The translations under genes and the position numbers were made by a program. From Holacanthus passer (Eukaryota; Chordata; Actinopteri; Pomacanthidae), in contig JAFREQ010000015.1 in the NCBI GenBank assembly GCA_025331565.1, forward strand, positions 992,001 through 1,056,000: 64,000 nt of DNA, in the 5' to 3' direction. The notes under the pieces are model-generated. The model saw only the letters and a program-made list of their open reading frames with translations, had not been told where the DNA came from and searched no databases. Shown here one piece after another: positions 47,901-59,154 of the stretch; positions within the stretch are counted from its first letter, which is position 1; each line of letters opens with the position of its first letter.

Positions 47901-50384
47901 CGGCAAGGCAGGACAGCAGGGCTGGAGCTTAAAGAGGAGCAAAGGGGGGAGTGGGAAATCAGGAGGAAGGAGGAAGGGAGAGGGAGGGTCAGATTCGGAT
48001 TCTGATTCGGATTCAGGCTCATCGTCATCTGAGCGATCAGGCAGCAGTGATGACAGTGGAGAGAGTGAGGAAGAGGTGGAAGGAGGTAGGTTGGTAGTTA
48101 AAGAGAACAATGTTGAATCCTGCAAGAATGTACACAAATGAAACATATTATATTATTTTTTCCTTTTTTTTCATAGCTGGCATGAAGCTGTGTGACGTGG
48201 ACGAAGATAGTAGTTTACTCTCTATGACTCCATCTCAAGATGGCATGCCTCCTCCTGATCCACTTAGAGTAGATTGGCCAAAGGTAATAAATCTACAGTT
48301 TACTATATATTTCTCTTCAAATCTCTCATTCAAGGAATCATGTGTTTATTTTCTTGATGTGAATGACTGATACATGGGGCTTCCTCTTTGTGTCAGGACC
48401 GTGTGCTGATCAACCGTCTGGACAGTTTGTGTACACTGGTGCTGACCGGTCAGTGGCCCTCAGGGCGGCGCTACGTTTCTGAGGCTCAGCTCAACCCGAG
48501 CTCCGAGCTAGTGGGAGATGAGATGGCCTACACAAGAGTTATCCGTAAACCTGGCGGCACGTCTGGGGGCCCTGGGGCGGATGGAGATGATGGAGAGTTC
48601 ACTGTCAAGCTCCTCAAGGTGAGAATACAGTGGAAGGTGAAATTATATTATTTGTCATAAACAGGGTTTGAAAATATACAAAAGCTGACTTTGGTTGTTT
48701 TCTTTTGCTAATAAAATAATTTCACAGATATGAATGACACTCAAGGCGTAGCTGTGGTGTGTGGTTCACGGCTAAATTACTTCTCTTGTCTCTCACCCTG
48801 ACAGGAGGAGGGGCTGAAGCTGACCTTCTCTAAGCAGGCCCTGATGCCAAATGGGTCTGCGGGAGAAAGTAGCAGCCGCAAGAAGCGCAAAGACCAAGAG
48901 GTACTTATATCATATTATGTATGTATCATGTATCTTTCTATGTTCCTCTATAGTACAGGAAGAGTTAAATGAGTAACAAAACTGCTTTAGTGATTAAGGT
49001 TGACAACTTGTTTTTTTGTTTAGTTATCCGACCCAGATGGCCTCCACGATCCACTGGAGCGCACTCCTCGGCGCAGGGACCCTCCCACCTGGTTGAAGGA
49101 GAACCCAGACTATGAGGTGGAGGGAGACATGCTTGAGGTATAAATAATGACACTTATGACACAGTTATGGAATTGGACCAACTGTTGATTCAGTATCAAT
49201 TCATGTTTTCCCGCTTATATTAAGACTCTAGTTTCAGGTTGAGAAGAAAACAAAATGTCTAAGTTATGTTTCGGCTTTATCACATGACTTGTCTTGTTTC
49301 CTCAGCTTCTTGTGAACAGGAGCAAGAGAAAGAGGAGGAGGAGGGCCGATAAAGCCCTGACAGGCAGTGAGAAGGTCAAAGTCATTAACATGAGGACGGG
49401 AAAGAAGGTGGGACATACAGTAAAATGGTGTCTTACACTTGATTTGTTGGCCGTGTGTTATCGCTTGCTAACAGACAAACATCCAAATGTTTCTCCTCCA
49501 TAGGTCGGAGCTGCTTTCTGTCCGATGCTGCAAGACCTGAGGGAATATCTGGAGGAGAATCCTGAAAACGCTGTAGCCCCCGACTGGTCTGAAACTGTTC
49601 GGAACTCTGTACGTACTCAAGATATTGTATTATTATTGCAAGACTTTGTTCTGCAGTGTTATTTAGAAATGTGACTTTACATTTTGATTGCTTTCTCTCT
49701 GATCCTCTGTTTAGTAGATTAGATCTGCCTGTATTAGATTTTGCATGTAGCTGTCACTTTCCACAGAAAGTGTTTAGGTCTGACTGTCAAAATACTTAAA
49801 GTATAATTGAAATGTATTTAAAACAAAGTGTTTAGCGGTTTTCTCAAAGATAATTGATCACGTTTAGGTACATAAAAATGTTTTTTCTGTGATTGGTAAT
49901 TGTGGCTCTTTAAAGACAATGGAACTGTAGTTACCACATCAGAGAGGAGAAACTCTGAAAACATCTTTCTGCCCTCTTCATGATAGACTTTGAATGTTTC
50001 TAATATTTGTCCTTCTCACAGGGCTTCCTGCCCGAGACCCTCTTCCACCGGCTGCTGACCGAGCACTCAGAGATCCCGAAGAAAAGCCGGCGCCGCCATC
50101 ACCACCACCACCACCATCACCACACTCCAGATCCCACCCCAGAGGACCCTAACCTGGACGGAGTTGAAGAGGAGACGCTTGTCTCAGACGGAGCGTACAT
50201 GATGGACGAAGAGGAGCTGGAGACCTCCCATCACTTCCTCACCAGTCCGGACTTTGACGTTAAAATGGAGGGCGGCGACAGTCTTTCCCAAGGTGACTAT
50301 GACAGCTCGGATCAAGAGGCGCTATTGGACGATGTCATCATAGCACAGAAGGACTCTGACTCTTCATCAAGCTCAGAGGATTGA
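32710..50384 (+). CDS. chd8: Chromodomain helicase DNA-binding protein 8 (38 coding exons)
   Basis: ATP-dependent nucleosome remodeller of the CHD6-9 class. In mammals CHD8 binds beta-catenin and CTCF, reads methylated H3K4 and is dosage-sensitive in brain development. The ATG at 32,710 starts MADPIMDLFEDTPLFNLD. I traced 38 exons with GT-AG borders and matching phase, totalling 7,764 nt and 2,587 residues, close to the mammalian length. Order: Gln/Thr-rich N-terminus (1-676), tandem chromodomains (about 677-900), SNF2 ATPase (about 901-1,420) and post-helicase CHD6-9 segment to 1,505. Then come a SANT/SLIDE-like region (1,506-1,998), acidic serine stretch and two BRK domains (from about 2,370). 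CHD7 and CHD9 are the obvious alternatives. Adjacency to tox4 and sall2 and the short N-terminus favour CHD8. Exon coordinates are in the block entries. Confidence 0.95.
36849..38685 (+). other. chd8: chd8 exons 6-11: tandem chromodomains
   Basis: Exons 36,849-37,055; 37,259-37,327; 37,432-37,487; 37,589-37,706; 37,827-37,910; 38,548-38,685. Chromodomain 1 includes EEFFVKYKNYSYLHCEWASL. Chromodomain 2 includes IYYLVKWCSLPYEDATWEL. The aromatic residues expected for methyl-lysine contact are present. A basic segment (KKRRSNRVVKRKKY) precedes them. Confidence 0.9.
39001..43299 (+). other. chd8: chd8 exons 12-21: SNF2 helicase core
   Basis: Exons 39,001-39,122; 39,340-39,583; 39,665-39,841; 40,295-40,438; 40,580-40,678; 40,785-40,944; 41,973-42,183; 42,306-42,501; 42,691-42,861; 43,009-43,299. 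Visible motifs are Walker A (LADEMGLGKT), the DEAH box (IIDEAHRLKN), motif III (LLTGTPLQN), motif V (TRAGGLGINLTAAD) and motif VI (ARCHRIGQ). All catalytic residues look intact. The last exon carries the CHD6-9 segment (EEDIDQILQRR, FVASENRNDIALDDPEFW). Confidence 0.95.
43470..43895 (+). mobile_element. Fossil of a Tc1-like DNA transposon in a chd8 intron
   Basis: GCAAGGAATTTAGGGATGTC (43,713-43,732) corresponds to the helix-turn-helix segment of a fish Tc1/mariner-type transposase. Sequence at 43,780-43,895 corresponds to the start of the catalytic part (SVNAVYRCIYKCKLRL in one frame). An internal deletion and stop codons break the frame, so it is inactive. The upstream part (AAGTTGGGACAGGGGCAGTA) belongs to the same element as I remember it from other fish genomes. 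It lies in the intron between chd8 exons 21 and 22. Confidence 0.65.
43945..47240 (+). other. chd8: chd8 exons 22-30: SANT/SLIDE-like region
   Basis: Exons 43,945-44,165; 44,267-44,469; 44,653-44,809; 44,916-45,005; 45,128-45,231; 45,452-45,575; 45,715-45,790; 45,925-46,196; 47,008-47,240. Recognisable blocks are VYGWGRWRDILSH, WWDAEADRSLLAGVFKHGYE and WTRREECDFYRVVSTFGV, which are conserved in CHD6-9 proteins. A basic helical stretch (KGDRRRRRCEQASKLKEIAR) ends exon 29. Confidence 0.88.
46448..46661 (-). mobile_element. Truncated non-autonomous hAT-type element in a chd8 intron
   Basis: CACAATTTCCCAGAGCCCAA, GTCCAACCAACAGACCAAAT and the end GATTATCGTTGCAGCTCTA match a very common fish hAT MITE whose ends read TAGRGCTGCAACNA. 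Only the right terminal part is preserved; the left end is missing. A poly-A run follows. A lone end of the same type lies at about 3,425. Confidence 0.6.
47426..50384 (+). other. chd8: chd8 exons 31-38: acidic tail and BRK domains
   Basis: Exons 47,426-48,085; 48,177-48,283; 48,397-48,618; 48,805-48,900; 49,024-49,137; 49,306-49,407; 49,504-49,608; 50,022-50,384. Exon 31 has a proline run and an alternating Ser-Asp tract (SDSDSDSDSGSSSS). BRK 1 contains DPPTWLKENPDYEVEGDMLE and BRK 2 contains LREYLEENPENAVAPDW. A run of nine histidines follows at about 50,097-50,123. The stop is at 50,382-50,384. Confidence 0.88.
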
Positions 50385-51436
50385 CTGAACCCCTCTCTCC
50401 GAACACATCTGACTTAGTCCCCTTCTGAACCATGAATCATGTTATTCCTCATCATTTATTTTTACCATATTATGTATCAAATTATGGATGAATTTGTCTT
50501 TTTGTTGCTACTTTTATTCATTTATTTTATATAGGGATTTTTTCCATGAAAGGATCAGGTTTGCACCCATCTGTTTTCTTTTTCATCATCGCAATTGTGT
50601 TCCATCTTTGTCTCCTTGATCCTCCTCTCTGACCTCCGACAAAATGGCAAAAAGCTGAGCTTTCTTACTACACAACTCATCATTCTCCTCCTCTTCCTCC
50701 AAACCTGTTCTTTCCCATCACATTCCCAGCCATGACCAAAAGGGGACCCCTGCTGTACAGATATCCTTTTCTTATCTAAGAACCTCAATGCTGGTCCTCT
50801 AGCGCTACATGAAACTGGACATGTGTACTGAGCAGAGCCTGGATCCAGATCCCACAATTCCCCCGATCTCGTTTGGTCATACCTTCTGTGTCCAGACAAG
50901 TCTGTGAACTAAAAGGGGATCCAGTGTGTGGATGTACTGTTATTGTTTTCACTCTATGGGAGGGGTAGGGGTTAAGAGGGAGGGAGAGGGAAAGTGGCGT
51001 ATTAGTTACTGAAGCAGTACTAGGAGGATGGGTGTATTGTACAATGTAGAGCTGGTCAATTGTGTACTATGGTGCAAAGATGACAGCAATGAGTTACTAT
51101 TCTTGTTTTATGATCTGAGTGTATCTGTGAAATGAATAACAGCAATCTACAGTGAAAGCAAGTTTGTGCGTATTATTGTGGCTTTTAAGCTGAAGAAGTA
51201 CGATTCATCAGGTTTATTGATTGTACACAAATTGATCATGTCCATTACTGTAAAGTGTTTAATAATTGTGTCCTGATTACAGCAGATGATAATGCGTAAG
51301 AGCTTGAATCATTAGTAATGGAAGAAATGTCCACTTATGCAACATTCTTGAGACCTATGAAGCACTAGAATGGACAATACAACAATATTAGATCAAATTA
51401 TATAGAAAGAAAGTCCAAAAACTGTATTATGGGATT
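50385..51436 (+). other. chd8: chd8 3' UTR and downstream sequence
   Basis: No canonical AATAAA was found in the first 1.1 kb after the stop codon. The first one seen is at 51,489-51,494, inside the foldback element. The true cleavage site cannot be set from sequence; a variant signal is possible. Confidence 0.4.
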
Positions 51437-51968
51437 CATATATAAATGACTCCACATAAATCTTTCAATCCACACAAAAATACTTAAGAATAAACACAAA
51501 CATAAATAAATAAGTATCACAAATGTATTTCTGATGCACACAAAAATATTGTTTTAAATAAATGTAGTAGAAATCCACAAATATGTTTTTAAAATTTGCA
51601 ATTTTAATCAAAAGCATATTTGGATGTTACATGGACAACAAATGACTGTTGAGCCTGCATTTACAAACTGCTTTTCATTTGTGAACTTCACTGCTGTTGT
51701 GTGTGTTTTTTTGAGACTGTGATTGGCTGAAGCGGAGGAGGCCATCTGATTGGCTACAGATAATTACCCGTTGAAAATAAATTCAGTGAAAGTCACAAAT
51801 GACAAGCAGTTTGTAAATGCAGGTTCAACAGTTTGTATCAAAATGTAACAGCATCCAAATAAGTTTTTGATGAAATTTTGCAAAAACGTGCAGATACATT
51901 TGTGACCTTTTTTATATATGAATTTGCCTCACATTTAATCTTTAAGTTGAGAGAGTCATTTATATATA
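51437..51968. mobile_element. Foldback element with arms of roughly 200 bp or more
   Basis: CCTGCATTTACAAACTGCTT (51,654-51,673) and its reverse complement AAGCAGTTTGTAAATGCAGG (about 51,806-51,825) are perfect partners. Pairing extends outward with gaps: TATTTGGATG with CATCCAAATA, CACAAAT with ATTTGTG, and TATATAAATGACTC with GAGTCATTTATATA. The inner loop (about 51,690-51,780) holds two GATTGGCT motifs. There is no coding sequence. Confidence 0.75.
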
Positions 51969-53028
51969 AATCAATTTGTGAATCATTCTAAGTGCATTCA
52001 TTAATGTTGAAACAGATCTGATTCCATACATCTATTCTTTAATTGAATTTCCAGACTCACCCTGAATGGGACAAACTTGATCTCTCTAAAATTCTGTTAG
52101 TTATTCTGGACTGTACAAATTCTTGTCTAAATTTCAATATGTGCCTATTATATTAATTCAATTTGTATTTCCTATATACTGTAAATTCAGCTACATAATA
52201 GAATTACAGTTTGGTTAAATCCAATCTGTGATCAGCATCAGCTGTGACAGGTTGTAGCTGAAATTAATTTAGTGCTAATTCATGGTGGTTGTCCTGATAC
52301 ATGATGGGAGTGTTAAATACTATGAGGCAGTTTGATCAATTTCACCAGTCCTGCATACATGAAGCAAAAATGAAGAGTGCAGATTCAATGCACATACCTG
52401 CAGATGCATGAATTAGCCATTAATCTTAACCATCACACAGTCTTTCAGGTAAGTTGATCACTTTCTTATATTCACATAAAGCATCAAGAAAAGAAACGTA
52501 CCACAGCAAAAGTAAAAAAGTGACAAACTTTTCATTAATAGTCATGAGGTCAAGACATCTGAACTCTACACCTAAAACTAACAAGCACTCCCAAGTTTAA
52601 CAACAGGTATAACCTTAAATAATAGACAGCAAGGTTTGGCAGTTATATGTAATTTTAAAATATAGACATGATATAAGTGGACTGTTTTGAACCACTAGGC
52701 ACAAATTTCCTCACCATCCTTACATGAGGTCAGAGGGTTGCAGGGAGAAACAGGCCTTATGCACTACAACAAAATGTAAATCTTGTTTGACTTAAAGGTC
52801 TTTTAATGTCGCTTAGAAAGAGGTATACAAATTTAAAAAATGTGTAATAGTAAGACAACACATTCATATTAAATTTAGCTGTTAAGTGGAAGTTTATTAG
52901 ATATTTATGTTACATAAAACCCTTGTTTCAACAGTATTTAAATGACTGGCTTTTGCTTTCAGTCCCCGGAGTTACACTAAAAGAATACTATACTTTAAAA
53001 TTAAACATTAAACCAAAAGTGTCTTTAG
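51969..53028. other. AT-rich spacer without recognised features
   Basis: I see nothing supportable in it: no exon, RNA gene or clear repeat. Confidence 0.4.
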
Positions 53029-53851
53029 CCCTTCTCTTGCGTTTCCGGTCAAATCTGACCGAGTGACTTCGTTTGTAGTCATAAATATTGTGTTTTTCAT
53101 CCAATTGCCTCAAGACCTTATGTTGTCCTTTGTCACACTAGGCCTCTGAACGTATACAATTGATGATCACCACTTGCATTGAATTTTGAGTGATTTATTC
53201 AACAGTGTCACACCTGATGATGTTTTTGGTCAGAATTGACCGCCAGAGGAAATGAATGGGTATGAGTATATTATGTTCATCCTGCAGATGGAAAACATCT
53301 CCACACACACACACACACACACACACACCATGTTGATGTTCTGTTATGGTCTTTTTTTGAATATTTCTTTTTCAATAAATGTTCATTGAGGAAAACAGTA
53401 CAAGTGTCTTCTTTTATATTCATCACAGTGAATGCAGTGAATGATGAATTTGCCAGTGGGGCCGGACCATATACTGTAGTTGAAAGTACACAATGAAACA
53501 CTGGCTTGCCTGTATCAAATCAATACATCCCATACATCATTGGAACTGGAAGAATCTCAGCTACAACACTAACTAAAGCATTTCCATCTCCAGTAAACAC
53601 AGCCTACATGGCAAGCATTTTATAATATACAGTAATGTACAGTAAACACTGTCTTTGCACTTACTGCAAAATTATAACATGAAATTCACCCCTGGTGTCA
53701 TTCTGACTTCCACCCCTTGATTCTACTTGCTTTGACTGTTCAAATGAGATGTCAACCATCAAAATTGGATAAGGGGTTCCAGAGATATCACTGTGCACAA
53801 CACAGACAAAATAGTATGGGAAGGGGGGTATGACCGAACGCAAGAGAAAGG
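53029..53851. mobile_element. piggyBac-like non-autonomous element, 823 bp
   Basis: The left end CCCTTCTCTTGCGTTTCCGG and the reverse complement of the right end (CCTTTCTCTTGCGTTCGGTC) form terminal inverted repeats beginning CC. The right end is followed directly by TTAA (53,852-53,855). The left is preceded by TTAG, a one-base-decayed TTAA. TTAA target choice plus CCYT termini are piggyBac hallmarks. There is no transposase frame. A (CA)n microsatellite (53,302-53,328) sits inside. Confidence 0.7.
53302..53328. repeat. (CA)n microsatellite inside the piggyBac-like element
   Basis: Uninterrupted CA dinucleotides. Confidence 0.95.
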
Positions 53852-54039
53852 TTAAGTAATTTTTAGTGATTTCATCAAGGTCTGATTTTCTTCTCACATA
53901 AAAGTCAATTCAGGAGAGCGAGGACTGAGAAATGAATTAGTTTACCTTCTGCTTACAGTGGGGGGTACTGCTGCCTTCAGGGCGCTCTGTTTGCTCGGAC
54001 ATGCGAAAACAGTTCAAACTTTTCAGACGCAGGTGCATC

Positions 54040-54624
54040 TGACATTTAACTGTCTGCTTCAGTTAGCCAAATAAAACGTTGAGCAAACAAAAAAAATGTT
54101 AATACCACTTTTACTTTCGTTGGCTAAGAAAGCTACCATGCTATTTGTTCCTTAAATGACACATAGCTGGCGGACAGCTAACAAATACCAAATTACCGCT
54201 AGGCGTTTTAAGTAAGAAGGACAATTTTCTGACAGCCCGTGAATCCATCTTTAGCTATTGCGGGATATGGAGGAGGCAGCACACTAGCATTTGAATGGGT
54301 TCGTGTTGGGCCTCCGCTCAGCTTTGTGCCTCGGGGAGCTAACACGTTGTATTTTGTCAACACTGACTTTTTTGCCTGTTACCAACTTCAAATCCCTCCC
54401 GTGTCCCAGTTCTCCCCAGAGCTTCAAAGCTAAGCTAGCTTAGCATCATCTCCTCGACTTTAGCGTTATGCTAACCGGCAGTGATTAGCCAACTTGCTAG
54501 CTAGCTAGCATCTAGCAGCTTTCGTCAGTAATGGAATAGTTGACCTAAATGGGTAGGAAAATAAGAAATTTTCAACAAGATATACAACGTGTGTGATAGT
54601 TTGTTTGGGGGAAGTAATTTCAAA
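54040..54624 (+). promoter_or_regulatory. tox4: tox4 promoter and 5' UTR
   Basis: The stretch upstream of the tox4 ATG has no repeat or other gene and is GC-richer than the spacer before it. A cluster of GCTAGC and GCTAA words lies at about 54,430-54,518, including CTAGCTAGCTAGC. No TATA box is obvious. The exact start is unknown. Confidence 0.4.
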
Positions 54625-57600
54625 ATGGACCTTAATTTTTACTCTGACTTGTCGGATGGTTGTGCTCAAAATGTTGACTCGGAGTTTTTGGACAGCCAAG
54701 CTTATGGTGGATACTCTGAGGAAAATAAGGTAATCTAACATTAACCAGTATTTCATTGGAAAGCTCAGCTGTGACTGATGGAAGTTGAACATTAGTCATT
54801 TAAATGCTAACGGTCTGTTACAGTTTCCGGAAGGCAGCGAGAGTTATCTGAGCATCAGTGGAGCGGGCCACCCTTTCTTGTCCGCTGAGGTGAGTTAGTT
54901 AATACCAACAACATGGCAGTGCCGTGAATGCGTCTTAGTTGTATTGTTCTTTAAACGTGTGCTTCAGCTCATCATGGACTGACCAATTGTTCTGTTTCTT
55001 TCTCCACATACAGCAGACATTCCACACTCCCAGTCTCGGGGATGAAGTTTTTGAGATTCCCCCCATCTCCCTTGATCCAGACCCGACTCTGAGCATCAGT
55101 GATGCAGTGTCTCACTTTGAGTTGACCGATGGCTCAGATGGCACCGGGGGACCATCAGGCTCCCGTAGCCTTGTCAGCAACCTGGTGGTCGAGGCCAACG
55201 ACCCTTCCTTCGCTTCCACCTTTGTGAACTCTGGGTCTCAAGGCCTGGAGCAGCTGAACCTTGGGGCAATGGGCCAGGCTGGAGGGGGAGCCCTGCTGAG
55301 CTCCTCTGCTTTGGTGAGTGCTCAACCTGCGGACCCTCACACAGAATGCGGTTCGATGTGTTTAAATGTTACTTGCAGTTAAGAGTCGTTTGAAACTTTT
55401 TGTGTTCTAATCCCCTCTGCAGGAACTGGGGAATTCCAGTGGTTCACACTTCAGCAGTTCATCGCCCATGACCATTGATGTCCAACTTGGTGACATCGGT
55501 CATGGTCTTTTGGGAAGCAGTCACCTGTCCACTATTAACCAGTCTGAGCTGGCAATGGGTCTTGGGGGTGAAAACATTAGGCATCATTCGGAAACGCCTG
55601 AGCAGCCGCTGTCAGCAACACCATCACCAGCTGGCTCCCTGCAGGATGAGGACATGGATGACTTTAAGGTGGGGGCTTGCACCTGCAGAGGTGACCTGCA
55701 TCACTGTCTACTTGAGTATATTCTTGTTCTTATTTTTGAATGTATTTTGGATTCCAAGCTTGATCCCGCAGCTAATGTGTCCTCTCCCTTCTTTCCCAAC
55801 TTTCCTCTCCCGACACAGAGGAGTGTGCTGTCTCTCTCCTCTTCGTCTGCCCTCTCCCACATGTCCTCCCACCCAGTTCCCACGTCTTCTGTCATTCTGG
55901 CTTCATCCAGGAGGGGCGGGGGCAAGCCGGCCAACCTGGCCTCAGTGACCGGGGTGGTGGGCAATAAGAAAGAAAGGAAGAAGAAAGACCCAAATGAACC
56001 ACAGAAGCCTGTTTCAGCATACGCCTTGTTCTTCAGAGACACCCAGGCGGCCATTAAGGGCCAGAACCCCAACGCTTCTTTTGGGGAGGTGTCAAAGATT
56101 GTGGCCTCCATGTGGGACAGCCTGGCTGAGGAACAGAAACAGGTAAAAGAACACATGCTTATATACAGTATATTAATATCTTGTGTGAGTTTTGGGAGTG
56201 AAAAATGATCGCTGGTGGTAATGTACAGACAAACGCACATTTATTTATAACAGTGTTACTTGTTTTTTTCTCTACTAGGTGTATAAGAGAAAGACAGAGG
56301 CAGCCAAAAAGGATTATTTGAAAGCACTGGCAGCTTATAAAGCCAACCAGCTCTCACAGGTAAGATTATATTCATATTTGATTCTGTAAAGGAAAACCAG
56401 TTGAGTACCAGTATGAGATTTTTATTCGTATGACTCTTCACCACAGCCTGCCACTGAGGAGATGGAGATCACCCCTTCACCGCCTCCAGCAGTGGTCAAC
56501 ATGACACCTGCAGCCCTTGCCTCTGCTGGTCACCAGGCCATCCGCCTTCCTAACAACAACCTGGAAGAGAACACCATCACCAACATTTGTGCCTCCAACA
56601 TCATTCTGGACGTCCCTGAAATGACCACGCGTTCCCGCACAGGGGCAAACAAAGCTGCTGCTCCAGCAGCTCCGGCCCAGACCATCACCAAGATCATAAT
56701 CCCAAAACACGTGCTGCAGGCAGGGGGCCAGGTGGTAACTGTGTTGCCTGGAGGGGTCCGTGCTTTGCAGCCTACGCTGGTAGTGTCGGGTGCCTCTCGT
56801 CAGCCGCCTCCACTGCAGCAGATGCAGAATGCACCGCCTCCGCCACGGCTCCAGCAAATGGCGCCAGCACCTCCACCCTTACAGGCCAAGCCCCGCGAGG
56901 GCAGCACCACGCCAGGTCTCCCCGTGTCTGTCACGGCTACACCTCCGCCTCCACTCCAGATAAAAATAGTCCCTGCCTCCTTGCAGGGCAAAGACACCCT
57001 GCCAATTATTGTCCCTAATACAGCTGTGTCTTCTACTGCGGCTCCATCTGCCCAGTCTGCACCGGTTGTGTCTGTGCAGGTGGTGAACTCTGCTGATGCA
57101 CCAGGCAATACAGATGATGATGACATCACAGAAGTGCTGCCTTCAGAAGAGGTGAATATTCTACTTAATTCATTCTTATTGTTGGTGTTGGTTTGTTTTG
57201 TGTGAGGCTGGGACTTGGTTTATCTTACAAATAAGTCTTTAGCTTTATTTTCATTGGTTTGACCTAATCTTGGATGTTTCAGTTGTTTGAAGGTGGCCTA
57301 TGATTTATCCTCAGACATTGTTGTCATACCAACAAATTTTCACTTTATAGAAGTGCAGACTATTTTTCAGATTTAAGTGGGTCAAAGTTTTTATATAACT
57401 GCAAAATCTTTGTCATTTTTTGTCTACAAGTCAGAAGATGATAAATTTTATCCCTCCTACTTAGAGATGCAATAGTGCCTATAAATCTTGGACCTTAAGT
57501 AACCTTGTTTGTTTTACAGCATTGAATCAGAGTGGATGTAATTAACATTTTTGTCACTAATCTAGAAAAGACTTTCTGTGAAAATGATTCCACAAATTGA

Positions 57601-58368
57601 TCTACATTTATTACAAATGCAAATCAAATACCAAATTTAATCATTATAGAATCAGGACTGACCCAGCCAAATGTTTTTAGAAGTTTCATAAGTTTAATGG
57701 AAATCACCAGGGATTTTCGGTTCAGAAACTTGAATCTGAAATGTCCAACATGTGGTCGGTTAATTTCCAGTCAGGAAGAACACCATGATGACAAAGGAAC
57801 AGTCTTAAGAAATCTGTGACAAGTTGACTCTGAATATCTCTGAGTAGAGTCAGGTCATTCATTAGAATATGGAAAGAATACTCTGTGCCACTGCTGTCTG
57901 TAAATCAGTCTGTGTGAGACAAGCTCTGTTGAGTGAGACCATCAAGAGACTTACAGCAGCTCTTTGTATTTATTTTTGTTTTTAATTTTGTTTTCACAGT
58001 GTATTACATTCTTCAGTGTATAGAAAATGCTGGCTACCGATGTTAATGACACTCTTCCAAATCTTTGCTCCTTTTTCCAGGATGAGATGGAGGTGAATGG
58101 GTCCAGTGATGCTGCAGCTATGAGGAGTGTGTGTGTGAGGGCGGGCTGCAACAACCCGGCTGTAGAGAGCGAAGACTGGGACAAAGAATACTGCAGCAAC
58201 GAATGTGTGGCCACTCACTGCAGGTGTGTAGAGGTTTGAACCATGCACTTGCATAAGTTTCCAGCCGACCGCAGCAAAGTTTTCTGAACTTAATATTTTC
58301 TTTTTTTCAGAGATATATTCAGGGCGTGGTGCTCAATCAGGAATCAGACAATGGGAACGGTGAAATAA
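54625..58368 (+). CDS. tox4: TOX high mobility group box protein 4 (nine exons)
   Basis: Nuclear HMG-box protein; in mammals TOX4 belongs to the PTW/PP1 phosphatase complex that acts on RNA polymerase II and chromatin. Exons: 54,625-54,729; 54,824-54,889; 55,014-55,313; 55,423-55,668; 55,819-56,142; 56,279-56,359; 56,447-57,151; 58,081-58,223; 58,311-58,368. Phases match and give 675 residues. It starts MDLNFYSDLSDG. An acidic N-terminus has TFHTPSLGDEVFEIPPISL. A basic stretch (KKERKKKDPNEPQKP) leads into the HMG box (about residues 296-372; PVSAYALFFRDTQAAIKGQN). A Pro/Ala/Val-rich region follows. The TOX4-specific C-terminal Cys motif (CVRAGCNNP...EYCSNECVATHC) and RDIFRAW complete it. TOX, TOX2 and TOX3 lack that Cys motif as I recall them. 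Exon 3 has a tandem CAGCAG acceptor. Confidence 0.95.
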
Positions 58369-59154
58369 AGAGCAGCCGCTACCAATCACATCAGCAGGAC
58401 ACTCGTTTTTCCACAAAGAGCGAGTGCTCAAAGTTGAAGACGGATGCAGAACTGGTGCAGTACAGAAACAACAAAAAATGTATTTCACTGCAGTGTTTTG
58501 TACATGACCTGTAGGTTTGACACTTACTGTTAAGGAGGACAACAAACTAATAGTAATGCTAAATGGAAATTTAGGACTAAAAACAGAAATTCCATGTTGG
58601 CAATTTTGGTACACAGACAATTCTTCTATAGTGTTATGTTTGATTATGTATACAGTTCTTAGTCAGGCATCAAGGGACTTTACGGCAGCTAGAGACAAGA
58701 TCAGCACAAAAGTATTTAATGTGGCCAAGATAATAGTATTGCTAGATTTTTTTTTTTACTAAAGCCCACACAGGTCAGTTCATACTTGTTTGTACATTGT
58801 TTGAAAAAGTGTTTCTCAAAACGCTCTGACAAATGGGATCAACATTTGAACATTTTTACAGCAGTTTGAGACATGAATGTGCAGAGCTCACGGTCTGATT
58901 GAAAATACATGCTCTGAATTGTTTGAGTCTGTCACGTCTCTTGTATTAAACAAGAGAAACGATTCCAGCTTTTTCTTCACTAAGCTGAAATATGCATTAG
59001 TTTGAGTGGAAAAACAGTTTGTATCACTGCATACCTTGTTTTTGTACTTTGGCACTACAGTGGCCTTCTAGATTTAATATTGCCTTCATTTTTGGTCAAA
59101 CATTCTTCAGATCATTGTCAGTTGTTAAGAAATGGTCGACTTTAATGTTTTCTT

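Noticed and set aside
36300..49500. C/D snoRNAs in chd8 introns, expected because mammalian CHD8 hosts SNORD8 and SNORD9
   Set aside because: I scanned the introns for RTGATGA and CTGA pairs with a terminal stem and for a U6 guide. Only an isolated CATGCTAAT at about 36,384 was seen, without boxes.
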